Part shown: positions 18,624 through 26,105 of the stretch, in pieces
How the letters are laid out: the number at the start of each line of letters is the position of its first letter
Numbering within the stretch: the first letter of the stretch is position 1
NCBI RefSeq assembly: GCF_025999835.1
Contig: NZ_AP025628.1
Coordinates: 2,852,001-2,916,000 of the forward strand
Direction of reading: 5' to 3'
Source of the DNA: Caldinitratiruptor microaerophilus
GTDB lineage: Bacteria; Bacillota; Sulfobacillia; Symbiobacteriales; ZC4RG38
DNA: 64,000 bases
Translations under genes and position numbers: made by a program
The notes under the pieces: generated by a model
Seen by the model: only the letters and a program-made list of their open reading frames with translations
Told to the model about the DNA's origin: nothing
The model's database searches: none

Positions 18624-19052
18624 TCAGATGGCACCCTTCAGCCATACGGACACGACGGTCACCAGGATACCGACGGCGAGGCCCCAGATCTGCCTCGACA
18701 GAGCCCGGATCTCTCCGCGCAGGACGGAGACCTCGGTCTTCAGGTCCGTCCGGACGCCGGAGACCTCGTCCTGGAGCTCCGTACGCACGCCGGAGATCTC
18801 GCTCCTCAGGCCGGACATCTCGGCCTTCAGCTCCGCCCGCTGGCTGGACATCTCGGCCTTCAGCTCCGCCCGCAGGCCGGACATCTCGTCCCTGAGCTCG
18901 GTACGCAGCCCCGCGATGTCGGTCCTCAGCTCCGCGCGCAGAGCCGACAACGCCGCACGAAGTTCCTCCTGGCCGCGATCGAGGCTATCGAGCCGCGCCT
19001 GGATCTGGTCCAGATACCGCTCCTCCCAATTGATTCCAGGCGAATCCGCCAC
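18624..19052 (-). CDS. Hendecad-repeat coiled-coil, tail-anchored protein (paralogue A)
   Basis: This 142-residue protein begins [23 protein letters not shown] after its start residue. It has about six 11-residue repeats of the type [11 protein letters not shown], and ends in one hydrophobic helix [18 protein letters not shown] that would anchor it in the membrane with the coil in the cytoplasm. Eleven-residue periodicity indicates a right-handed or straight coiled coil. It matches the 21029-21349 gene in both ends but has about three more repeats. GTG 19052 is chosen because GGAGGG lies exactly six bases upstream, as in its paralogue. XhlA-like holin-associated proteins have a similar plan; function is unknown. 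Confidence 0.85.
   Translation of the reverse strand: MADSPGINWEERYLDQIQARLDSLDRGQEELRAALSALRAELRTDIAGLRTELRDEMSGLRAELKAEMSSQRAELKAEMSGLRSEISGVRTELQDEVSGVRTDLKTEVSVLRGEIRALSRQIWGLAVGILVTVVSVWLKGAI
18775..18945. repeat. 33-bp tandem repeats inside coiled-coil gene
   Basis: Units of 33 bases sharing GACATCTCGGCCTTCAGCTC recur several times, encoding the 11-residue hendecads. Near-identity of adjacent units suggests recent slippage or unequal exchange. Paralogue B has fewer units. Confidence 0.7.
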
Positions 19053-19120
19053 CTGCATCCCTCCGCCCCCCGTAGCCGGAGCCGCTATCCCCACCCTGGA
19101 CCGAGGTGCTCGCTTTTACC

Positions 19121-19149
19121 AGATTACACCATTCAGAAGGTGCCGTCAA
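19121..19149 (-). promoter_or_regulatory. SigA promoter of coiled-coil paralogue A
   Basis: TTGACG, exactly 17 bases, TAATCT on the minus strand, within GGTGTAATCTGG. The same arrangement precedes paralogue B. Confidence 0.75.
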
Positions 19150-19213
19150 CGAGTTAGCGGCGATCTTGCGGCGATCTGCGGCGCACCTGGGGCGGCGAGG
19201 ACCCCGATGCCCG

Positions 19214-20338
19214 TTACCGGTACGTCACGCCGGTGGCTCCCCGGACGAGGACGGCCTGCTCGGCCAGCACCCACAGGCCCCCCGCCACCACCGAGTGGCC
19301 GCCGAGGACGACCGGCACCGGCGCCTCGAGCGCGGCCGCCGTGAATTCCCGCACCCAGGGGTCCCCGATCGCTCCGACCCGGCCCAGGTCGGACAGGAAC
19401 CGGTCCTGCTCGCTCACCCGCCGGCCGCCGTGGGCGAAGAAGACCCGGCTGTCGAGGAAGACGGCACCGACCACCTCGCCGAGGAGCTCGAAGAACCGGC
19501 GCGGGCCCAGCTCGGCCAGAGCGGCGGCCAGGAACGAGCGCACCAGGCCCTCCTCCTCCCGGCCGAGGGCCTTCATCCCGCGCTCCTCCGAGAAGATCCG
19601 CACCCGCAGGCGCAGGTACCGGTTCAGGTACTCGACCACCGCGGTCCCGACCCGCCCGATCAGCGCCACCTCCGCCAGGTCCCGCTGCAGCTCGGCCGCG
19701 GCGGCCCGCAGCCGGCTCCGGTCCCAGTCGATCCCCTCCAGGGCCGCCCGCGCCCGGGGCCCCGCCCGGCCCGACTCGGCGAGGATCAGGTAATCGGTCG
19801 GGGTGTCGAGGTCGAAATGCACGGCTGCCGAGTTGGGGATCAGGTGGCGCGTGAGACCGGCCTCGTGGCGCAGGAGATAGCCCAGCAGGTTGTCCCGGGG
19901 CTGCGCCGGGATGCGCCCCAGGGCATCGGCCGGAGCCCAGGCGACGAGGTCGGCCGACTGCGGGTTGTTCACGACGACGCACGGCGCCAGGACGGACAGC
20001 GCCTCGAGGACCCAGCGCCACTCCGCCTCCGAGAGCAGCGGGGCGGCGGCGCCGCTCAGGTAGACCACTCCCTCCGCCCCGCTCCCGGCCACCGCCGCCG
20101 CCAGCTCCCGGTGAAAGTGGAACGAACGCTCCGTCGGATGCACCCGCACGCCCAGGCGCACGGCTTCGGCGGCCAGGTCCGGGAAGTTCGTGGCGAGGAC
20201 GACCTCGGCGAGCCCCCGCAGCCCCACGAGCCGCTCAAGCGTGTCGAGGACGACCGCCCGCCTGAGGCGCGACAACGTGAGCCCCAGGTCCCCCCGGGGC
20301 TCCGTCCCTCCCTCGAAGACTACGGCGACGATTCGCAC
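19214..20338 (-). CDS. Putative nucleotidyltransferase-like protein
   Basis: This 374-residue protein is not confidently recognised. Its first about 200 residues look like an alpha/beta NTP-transferase fold of the MobA/CofC type: start MRIVAVVFEGGTEPRGDLGLTL in place of the usual LAAGxSxRMG, VVYLSGAAAPLLSEAEWRWV, and a closing HFDLDTPTDYLILAES that matches the DxDTPxD segment of such enzymes. The signature glycine-rich loop is degenerate, so catalysis is doubtful. The second half is mostly helical (EEERGM, EEEGLVRSFLAAALAELGPRRFFELLGEVVGAVFLDSRV). It starts 10 bases after hpf and is likely co-transcribed, hinting at a link to dormancy or translation; that is inference. Confidence 0.8.
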   Translation of the reverse strand: MRIVAVVFEGGTEPRGDLGLTLSRLRRAVVLDTLERLVGLRGLAEVVLATNFPDLAAEAVRLGVRVHPTERSFHFHRELAAAVAGSGAEGVVYLSGAAAPLLSEAEWRWVLEALSVLAPCVVVNNPQSADLVAWAPADALGRIPAQPRDNLLGYLLRHEAGLTRHLIPNSAAVHFDLDTPTDYLILAESGRAGPRARAALEGIDWDRSRLRAAAAELQRDLAEVALIGRVGTAVVEYLNRYLRLRVRIFSEERGMKALGREEEGLVRSFLAAALAELGPRRFFELLGEVVGAVFLDSRVFFAHGGRRVSEQDRFLSDLGRVGAIGDPWVREFTAAALEAPVPVVLGGHSVVAGGLWVLAEQAVLVRGATGVTYR

Positions 20339-20347
20339 CGCACGTGC

Positions 20348-20914
20348 CTACCGTTCCGGCTCGATGAGCCCGTAGTTCCCGTCCTTGCGCCGGTACACCA
20401 CGCTGAACCGGTCCGTCTCCGCGTTCGCGAAGACGTAGAAGTCGTGGCCCAGCAGGTTCATCTGCATGATGGCCTCCGCCACCGTCTGCGGCTTCATGGC
20501 GAAGCGCTTCACCCGCACGATGCGGTCCTCGTCGGGCGACGCCCACTCGTCGCCGGCCGCCTCGGCGCCCGCCGGCCCGGCCTCGGCCCCGGCCATCGCG
20601 GCCAGGTCGGCGGACGGCTCCGCCCGCTTGCGGTCCCACCGGGCCTTGTAGCGCTTCACCTGCTTCTCCAGCTTCTCCAGGACCAGGTCGATGGAGGCGT
20701 ACATGCTGTCGGACGCTTCTTCACCCCGGAGCAGGAAACCTTCCTTCACCGGGATGGTGACCTCGACGATGTGCCGGCCGCGCTCGACACTCATCGCGAC
20801 CTTGGCGCCCTGGGGTGCGGTGATGAGCTTGTCGAGCTTGCTCAGCTTCTTCGTCACGTAGTCCCGCAGGGCGGCCGTAACCTCGATGTTCCGGCCGTAC
20901 ACGGCGACGTCCAT
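20348..20914 (-). CDS. hpf: Ribosome hibernation promoting factor, long form
   Basis: This 188-residue long HPF pairs ribosomes into inactive 100S dimers in stationary phase. The N-terminal domain MDVAVYGRNIEVTAALRDYVTKKLSKLDKL binds the 30S decoding region. After a low-complexity Ala/Gly linker (about residues 105-125), the C-terminal dimerisation domain follows: IVRVKRFAMKPQTVAEAIMQMNLLGHDFYVFANAET, ending NYGLIEPER. Length and two-domain plan are normal for Gram-positives. A possible SigH promoter lies just upstream, in line with stationary-phase control in Bacillus. Confidence 0.96.
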   Translation of the reverse strand: MDVAVYGRNIEVTAALRDYVTKKLSKLDKLITAPQGAKVAMSVERGRHIVEVTIPVKEGFLLRGEEASDSMYASIDLVLEKLEKQVKRYKARWDRKRAEPSADLAAMAGAEAGPAGAEAAGDEWASPDEDRIVRVKRFAMKPQTVAEAIMQMNLLGHDFYVFANAETDRFSVVYRRKDGNYGLIEPER

Positions 20915-20982
20915 GCACGCCCCAGCTCCTTTCCCTTCGGGCGGATGGTGCCGCCCAGGGCCGTCGAGCCCCGGGGGAGTTA

Positions 20983-21011
20983 CTATTCACCTTCCCGCCG
21001 GGAACTCCTGC
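20983..21011 (-). promoter_or_regulatory. Candidate SigH promoter of hpf
   Basis: Minus strand GCAGGAGTT, 11 bases, GGTGAATAG, close to the SigH pattern RnAGGAWWW-N11/12-RnnGAATWW. The leader would be about 60 bases. B. subtilis hpf is known to use SigH and SigB. Confidence 0.45.
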
Positions 21012-21028
21012 ATGCCAGGTCGAGTGCG

Positions 21029-21349
21029 TCACGCCAGGTCTTTCAGCCAGACCGAGATCACCGCCAGGACGATCCCGGCGGCCAGGCCCCAGATCTGCCG
21101 GTGCAGTGCTCGCAGCTCCTGCCGCATCTCCGACCGGAATGCGCCGATCTCCCCCTTCACCTCCGCCCGCAGGGCACCGGCGTCCTGCTTCACCTCTGCC
21201 CGCAGGGCACCGATGTCCTGCTTCACCTCCGCCCGCAGCGCGACGACCTCCGCGCGCAGGGCGGCCTGCCCCTGCTCGAGAGACCCCAGGCGGGCCTCGA
21301 TCGCATCGAGATACCGGGCCTCCCAGTTCACGTCCCGGGATTCCGTCAT
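21029..21349 (-). CDS. Hendecad-repeat coiled-coil, tail-anchored protein (paralogue B)
   Basis: This 106-residue protein begins MTESRDVNWEARYLDAIEARL. It has about four 11-residue repeats (ALRAEVKQDIG, ALRAEVKQDAG, ALRAEVKGEIG, AFRSEMRQELR) and ends in the membrane helix IWGLAAGIVLAVISVWLKDLA. N- and C-termini match paralogue A closely, while the repeat number differs. The ATG at 21349 lies six bases after GGAGGG, as in A; the alternative ATG at 21355 would touch the ribosome site. It is monocistronic, upstream of hpf. Function is unknown. Confidence 0.85.
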   Translation of the reverse strand: MTESRDVNWEARYLDAIEARLGSLEQGQAALRAEVVALRAEVKQDIGALRAEVKQDAGALRAEVKGEIGAFRSEMRQELRALHRQIWGLAAGIVLAVISVWLKDLA

Positions 21350-21427
21350 GTGCATCCCTCCGCCCCCCGCCGGCTCCGTCGCCCGGGCCGCCCACTGAAC
21401 GGGTGTCCGTCCACATCGCTGGTTTCC

Positions 21428-21456
21428 AGATTACACCATACACCGACGGGGGTCAA
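21428..21456 (-). promoter_or_regulatory. SigA promoter of coiled-coil paralogue B
   Basis: TTGACC, exactly 17 bases, TAATCT on the minus strand; the block ATGGTGTAATCTGG is shared with the promoter of paralogue A. Confidence 0.75.
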
Positions 21457-21535
21457 GCTGGTCGCGCGGCCGGCGCGCGCGGCCACGCCCGAGCCCACTC
21501 GGGCCGCCGGGCAAGATCGGCCGGGGGCACGGGCC

Positions 21536-22477
21536 CTACCCGGCGATGTCCTTCAGCAGGGGACCGAAGACACGCTTGAGGTCCGCCAGGGTGGCGACCG
21601 CCCACTCCCGGATGCCTGCGAGCGTGGCCTCGTCGGCGTCGATGCTTCCGGCACGGTACGCGGCGATCCGGCACGCCCGCCGCCCTTCGAGCGGCTCCCA
21701 CTCCAGCGGCCGGCCCAACTGCCGCTCCACCTCGTCTCTTCGCGCCCGCAACGCCTCAAATACCCGGGTATTCCACTCCGCATCGCCCCGGTCGATGTAC
21801 ACGTCGGCGCGCACCCGGTCGCCCCACGCGAAGCTGAGACCGTACGACACGCCCGCCACACCCGAGGAGAAAGCGACCCAGCTCTGCGGGAGGGCCGTCC
21901 GGATGCCGGTGAACCCGTGGCGGCGCCGGAGATCGTCGATCACCGCCTGGAAGAACCGCTGGTACCGGGCCCCCCGCTCCGTCGGGGCGGGCCGGGCGGA
22001 CCGGGTTGCCTTCTGCCACTCGTTCGGGAAGGCGACGGGGCGGAACTGCGGCGCCGGCCGGGAGTCGTCGATCCGCAGCACCTCGACGATCACGCCGAAG
22101 AACTCCACGTTTTCGTCCGTCCGCTGGTTCAACCAGTCTAGCGCCTGCCGGTGCTCCTCGCGGATCTCCTCGGCGATCCAGATGACCGTGGCCGCGTCGT
22201 AGCCGGCGGCGTACGTCAGCAACTTCCCCAGGTGGTCGTGATTCGTGACCCCGAACTGGTTCTCGATCACGACCATCCGATTCCGGGACACGTCGCGGGC
22301 CAGGATGTCCGCCGAGAAGCCACCGACCGGTGCCTCCCGCTGCTCGAGCTCAAGCTCCATGCCGAGTACGGCGCCGAGCTCGGACAGGTTCTCCGCCAGC
22401 CAGGGGGTGAAGTCCGCAGCCTCCCCCGGCCACACCTCGCGCGGGTTCACCTTCTTGATGACGCCGAATTCCGGCAC
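21536..22477 (-). CDS. DUF4268 protein with nuclease-like N-terminal domain
   Basis: This 313-residue protein has an N-terminal region SADILARDVSRNRMVVIENQFGVTNHDHLGKLLTYAAGYDA (about residues 55-95), with Asp and Glu-x-Gln spacing like a PD-(D/E)xK nuclease core in which Lys is replaced by Gln. The C-terminal half (FNEWQK-like PNEWQKATR, GVSYGLSFAWGDRVRADVYIDRGDAEWN) matches DUF4268, often found near restriction or other defence genes. Catalysis is not proven. It follows rfbB by six bases on the same strand, so it may simply ride on that operon. A host-defence role is inference only. Confidence 0.8.
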   Translation of the reverse strand: MPEFGVIKKVNPREVWPGEAADFTPWLAENLSELGAVLGMELELEQREAPVGGFSADILARDVSRNRMVVIENQFGVTNHDHLGKLLTYAAGYDAATVIWIAEEIREEHRQALDWLNQRTDENVEFFGVIVEVLRIDDSRPAPQFRPVAFPNEWQKATRSARPAPTERGARYQRFFQAVIDDLRRRHGFTGIRTALPQSWVAFSSGVAGVSYGLSFAWGDRVRADVYIDRGDAEWNTRVFEALRARRDEVERQLGRPLEWEPLEGRRACRIAAYRAGSIDADEATLAGIREWAVATLADLKRVFGPLLKDIAG

Positions 22478-22483
22478 GGCTCC

Positions 22484-23563
22484 TCACTCCCTGCTGGCGA
22501 CCTGACGCCTCTGAAGGGGCTCCCACCACTCCCGGTGGGTCAGGTACCACTCGATCGTCCGCCGGAGCCCCTCCTCGAACCCGTGCCGGGGCTCCCACCC
22601 CAGCTCCCGCCGGATCTTCGTCGTGTCCATCGCATACCGCCGGTCGTGCCCCGGGCGGTCGGGGACGAACCGGATCAGCGACTCCGGCTTGCCCAGCTCC
22701 GCCAGGATCCGCCGGGTGATCTCCAGGTTCGTCCGCTCGTTCCCACCCCCGATGTTGTAGACCTCCCCCGGCCGGCCGTGCAGCAGCACGAGCTCCAGCG
22801 CCGCACAGTGGTCCTCCACGTACAGCCAGTCCCGCACGTTCAGACCGTCCCCGTACACCGGCAGGTACTCGTCCGCCAGCGCCCGGGTGATGAAGAACGG
22901 GATCAGCTTCTCCGGGTACTGGTACGGCCCGTAGTTGTTCGAGCAGCGGGTGATGATCGCCGGCAGCCCGTACGTGTGGTGGTAGGCCCGCACCAGCAAG
23001 TCCGCCCCCGCCTTGCTGGCCGAGTACGGGCTGTTCGGCGCCAGCGGCGTCTCCTCCGTGAAGAGGCCCGTCGGGCCCAGCGACCCGTACACCTCGTCCG
23101 TCGACACCTGGACGAAGAGCAGCCCCGGCCGGCCGCCGTCCGGGGCTGCACCCCGGGCCGCCCGTGGCCCCGCCGGCCCCACCGCCGGGCCGGCCGCCTC
23201 CCGCCGGGCGATCTCCTGCCGCACCGCCTCCAGCAGCACCTGCGTCCCCAGCACGTTGGTGCGCACGAACACCTCCGGCCCGGCGATGCTCCGGTCCACG
23301 TGCGACTCGGCGGCGAAGTGCACCACCGCGTCGGGCGCCTCCTCCGCCAGGAGCGCCCGCACCAGGCCCATGTCGCCGATGTCCCCGTGCACGAACCGGT
23401 ACCCCGGATGGCCCTCCACGTCCCGCAGGTTCGCCGGGTTGCCGGCGTAGGTCAGGAGGTCGAGGTTCACCACCCGCCAGTCCGGGTGACGGTCCAGCAC
23501 GTACCGGATGAAGTTGCTGCCGATGAACCCCGCCCCGCCCGTCACCAGGATGCGCCGCGCCAT
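22484..23563 (-). CDS. rfbB: dTDP-glucose 4,6-dehydratase
   Basis: This 359-residue extended short-chain dehydrogenase converts dTDP-glucose to dTDP-4-keto-6-deoxyglucose. Motifs are VTGGAGFIGSNFIRY (NAD-binding), HFAAESHVDRSI, VSTDEVYGSL and SPYSASKAGADLLV (catalytic Tyr-x-x-x-Lys), followed by RCSNNYGPYQYPEKLIPFFI. A low-complexity Ala/Gly/Pro insertion of about 25 residues sits before the VQVSTDEVYG strand and is unusual for the family. It is followed upstream by rfbC- and rfbA-type genes; rfbD is absent from the window, so the end sugar is uncertain. Confidence 0.95.
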   Translation of the reverse strand: MARRILVTGGAGFIGSNFIRYVLDRHPDWRVVNLDLLTYAGNPANLRDVEGHPGYRFVHGDIGDMGLVRALLAEEAPDAVVHFAAESHVDRSIAGPEVFVRTNVLGTQVLLEAVRQEIARREAAGPAVGPAGPRAARGAAPDGGRPGLLFVQVSTDEVYGSLGPTGLFTEETPLAPNSPYSASKAGADLLVRAYHHTYGLPAIITRCSNNYGPYQYPEKLIPFFITRALADEYLPVYGDGLNVRDWLYVEDHCAALELVLLHGRPGEVYNIGGGNERTNLEITRRILAELGKPESLIRFVPDRPGHDRRYAMDTTKIRRELGWEPRHGFEEGLRRTIEWYLTHREWWEPLQRRQVASRE

Positions 23564-23576
23564 CTGCCCCTCCGCC

Positions 23577-24119
23577 TCACCCGTCCCGCCGCGCCCAGTC
23601 GTACGGGATGTCGTTCTCGTGCGGGTCCACCCGGTACTCGTCGGGGTCGGCGTGGTTGTACGGCTCCGTGGTGACGTTGATGCAGATGGCCTCCGTCTCG
23701 CCGATGCACTTGAAGCCGTGGTACACCAGGGGCGGGATCTGGAGCAGCACCGGGTTGTGCTCGCCCAGGAAGAACTCGTTCACCACGCCCCGCGTGGGCG
23801 AGCCCTCGCGGTCGTCGTAGAGCACGACCTTCATCATGCCCTTGACCACCACGAAGTGGTCCCACTGCTTGCGGTGATAGTGCCAGGCCTTGACCACGCC
23901 GGGGTAGGCCGTGGTCATGTAGACCTGGCCGAACCGGATGAAGATCTCGTCGTCCGCCCGCAGCATCTCCATGAGCCGTCCCCGCTCGTCGGGGATCACC
24001 CGGAGCGGCTTCACCTTCACGCCGTCGATCCGCTCCCGGCTCACGGCGCGGAACTTCCGGGGCTCCACGGGTTTCGGCTCCAACGCTGAACCCTCCACCG
24101 TGACGCGTTCCCGAACCAT
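23577..24119 (-). CDS. dTDP-4-dehydrorhamnose 3,5-epimerase-family protein
   Basis: This 180-residue cupin of the RmlC family should act on a dTDP-4-keto-6-deoxysugar. The core reads DERGRLMEMLRADDEIFIRFGQVYMTTAYPGVVKAWHYHRKQWDHFVVVKGMMKVVLYDD, with the catalytic-type His in WHYH and a conserved VYHGFKCI later. An N-terminal extension of about 30 residues precedes the core. It lies one base past the rfbA stop. The sequence is closer to RmlC-like proteins of thermophiles than to textbook RmlC, so the exact product is uncertain. Confidence 0.85.
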   Translation of the reverse strand: MVRERVTVEGSALEPKPVEPRKFRAVSRERIDGVKVKPLRVIPDERGRLMEMLRADDEIFIRFGQVYMTTAYPGVVKAWHYHRKQWDHFVVVKGMMKVVLYDDREGSPTRGVVNEFFLGEHNPVLLQIPPLVYHGFKCIGETEAICINVTTEPYNHADPDEYRVDPHENDIPYDWARRDG

Positions 24120-24120
24120 C

Positions 24121-25124
24121 CTACACGATCCGGGCCCGGCTCTGGTCCCCCAGGACCAGGCTGATCGCCCGCGGCCGGTCCGGCGCCCGCTCCAGCACCA
24201 CGCCCCGGCCCAGGAGGCTGCCGTCGATCCGCACCCCCACGCGGTCGATCACGCAGCCCTCCAGGATCACGCTGTTCTCCACCTCGCTGCCCCGCACCCT
24301 GCACCGGTCCCCGATCGACGTGAACGGGCCGATGTACGCGTCCTCGATCTCGCACCCCTCGCCGATCACCACGGGTCCCCGCACCACGCTCCGCACCACC
24401 CGGGTTCCCGCGCCGATCCGCACGCGCCCCGACAGCTCCGAAGCGTCGACCTCCCCCTCCACCCGGGGCTCGATCGTGTCCAGCAGCAGCCGGTTCGCCT
24501 CCAGCACGTCCTCCGGCTTGCCCGTGTCCTTCCACCAGCCCTCGACCAGGTGCGGCTCCACCGTGTAGCCCCAGTCCACCAGCTGCTGGATGGCGTCCGT
24601 GATCTCCAGCTCCCCCCGCCAAGAGGGTTTGATGACCCGGACGGCCTCGAAGATGCGGTGGTTGAAGAGGTACACCCCCACCAGGGCGAGGTCGCTCGGC
24701 GGCACCTCCGGCTTCTCCACCAGCCGCACCACCCGGCCGTCCCGGAGCTCGGCCACCCCGAACCGCTGCGCGTCCGGCACCCGGCTGAGGAGGATGAGGG
24801 CGTCGGGCCGGGTCTCCCGGAACCGGCGCACGAAGTCCGCCACGCCGCCCTTCAGCACGTTGTCGCCCAGGAACATGACGAAGGGCTCGCCGGCCATGAA
24901 GTCCTCGGCGATGTGCACGGCATGCGCCAGCCCCCGGGGCGCGTCCTGGCGGAGGTAGGTGACCCGGATGCCCCAGCGGGATCCGTCGCCGACCGCCGCC
25001 ATGACCTCCGGGGCCGTGTCCCCGACGACGATCCGGAAGTCGGTGATGCCGGCCTCCCGCAGCGCTTCGATGGAGTACAAGACGGCCGGCCCCCGGTGCC
25101 GACGCTCAGGATGAGGGCTTTCAC
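24121..25124 (-). pseudogene. rfbA: Glucose-1-phosphate thymidylyltransferase with internal deletion
   Basis: Two frames together encode most of an RfbA-type enzyme (glucose-1-phosphate + dTTP to dTDP-glucose). The GTG at 25124 begins MKALILSVGTGG, the usual start, but the frame then shifts. The rest resumes as PAVLYSIEALREAGITDFRIV in another frame and runs on normally to a left-handed beta-helix tail. Compared with the family, about 20 residues covering TRLRPLT...KQLVPVANK are missing, roughly 61 bases, which removes the catalytic Arg and Lys loop and breaks the frame. Later motifs (FLGDNVLKGG, EKPEVPPSDLALVGVY, WWKDTGKPEDVLEANR) are intact. It is non-functional unless the assembly is wrong here. 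Confidence 0.8.
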
Positions 25125-25288
25125 CGGCAGACCTCCCTCACGAAGTTCGCGATGGCGGCAGGCTCCACCAGCGGCAGGCCGCAGGCCGTGACCTGGCGGA
25201 TATAGCGCCGCGCTTCACTGCCCTTCGCAGGGATGAACAGGCTGACCTCAATGAGCAGATGAACCAGACCGGGAGGGTGACTCCCGGT
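25121..25288 (-). pseudogene. C-terminal fragment of an unrecognised gene
   Basis: An open frame without a clear start encodes LVHLLIEVSLFIPAKGSEAR and RYIRQVTACGLPLVEPAAIANFVREVCR. Its stop overlaps the rfbA GTG as GTGA, the coupling style of real genes in this genome, so it is probably the 3' remnant of a gene that once preceded rfbA. A hairpin ACCGGGAG/CTCCCGGT (25268-25288) lies at its broken end. Confidence 0.4.
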
Positions 25289-25589
25289 TCAAGCGGCTAC
25301 CTGATGGAATAGAACATCCGGATCATTTCTGTCGAAGCGCCCGTGCCACAACTCCGACGGGTTCGTTCGCCCGGCCTGGTGCGGGTCCCTAGTCGGTTGC
25401 TGACGGGGCTGTACCAAAAGATATCTCTGCCATGCCAGCGGCGGTGAAGCCACAACCGGGCGCGGTTTTGGCGAGCTCGGCACAGCGGGGGATGACTACC
25501 ACGGTCCTGGAGCCAAGGAAGGGCCGGTGGTCAGGTACTCGAAGATTTCCCCGACACTCCCCTGCCGCAAACGTGACCCCGGCAACCTG
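25289..25589. other. Decayed DNA between rfbA and the Pse cluster
   Basis: No intact gene. Base composition drops relative to the flanks. A minus-strand frame ending ELWHGRFDRNDPDVLFHQVAA is suggestive of a transposase tail but too short to assign. GGGGCTGTACCAAAAG at 25405-25420 resembles the outer end of some insertion sequences, but no partner repeat was found. Confidence 0.3.
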
Positions 25590-26105
25590 TCATCCCGCAG
25601 GGCACACCCCAGTCAATTCAGCCTCATAGAGACAGGCTACATGGTCTTGGTCGATCAACTGAAAGCCCGCCTTTTCGAAAGCACGACGGGATGGTATATT
25701 CTCTACCTTCACCCTGGCGAACAATCGTTTGTACCCCAAAGTCGCGGCCAATTTCTGTGCTTGTTTCAAAACTGCAGCCCCAACTCCCATACCACGAAAC
25801 CCCGAGGCGATCACAATACTGATCTCGGCCTCACCCTCACCCTTCGCGTCGAACCGCAAACTACCTGCTGGCGCGCTATCGACTTCGATCACGTAGAGTT
25901 GGCGATGGGGAGACCGAAGCGATTGTGTAAACCATCTCTCGTGGATGGACAGCGAAATGGGTTCAGGATGAAACGAGTAGCGGCGCACATCCGGGTCGTT
26001 TCGCCACTCCCAGAAGCGATCGCGATCTTCCGGTCGGGCCGGGCGAAGCCGGCATACGCTGGCCGGCGGGCGAAAAGACTCCGGGCTCACTGGAACATGC
26101 TCCAT
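25590..26105 (-). CDS. pseH: GNAT acetyltransferase, PseH-like
   Basis: This 171-residue GNAT-fold acetyltransferase probably N-acetylates C4 of the UDP-4-amino-sugar in the pseudaminic acid pathway. The acetyl-CoA site is ISIVIASGFRGMGVGAAVLKQAQKLA (about residues 98-122), and the substrate side has RLRPARPEDRDRFWEWRNDPDVRRYSFH. NIPSRRAFEKAGFQ is the usual late GNAT helix. The ATG at 26105 lies inside the last bases of pseI (19-base overlap), so it is the last gene of the pse operon. Assignment rests on context as well as fold, because GNAT substrates are hard to read. Confidence 0.8.
   Translation of the reverse strand: MEHVPVSPESFRPPASVCRLRPARPEDRDRFWEWRNDPDVRRYSFHPEPISLSIHERWFTQSLRSPHRQLYVIEVDSAPAGSLRFDAKGEGEAEISIVIASGFRGMGVGAAVLKQAQKLAATLGYKRLFARVKVENIPSRRAFEKAGFQLIDQDHVACLYEAELTGVCPAG

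Noticed and set aside
18775-18945. CRISPR-like array (33-bp periodic repeats)
   Set aside because: Repeats are contiguous with no spacers and encode the 11-residue coiled-coil units.
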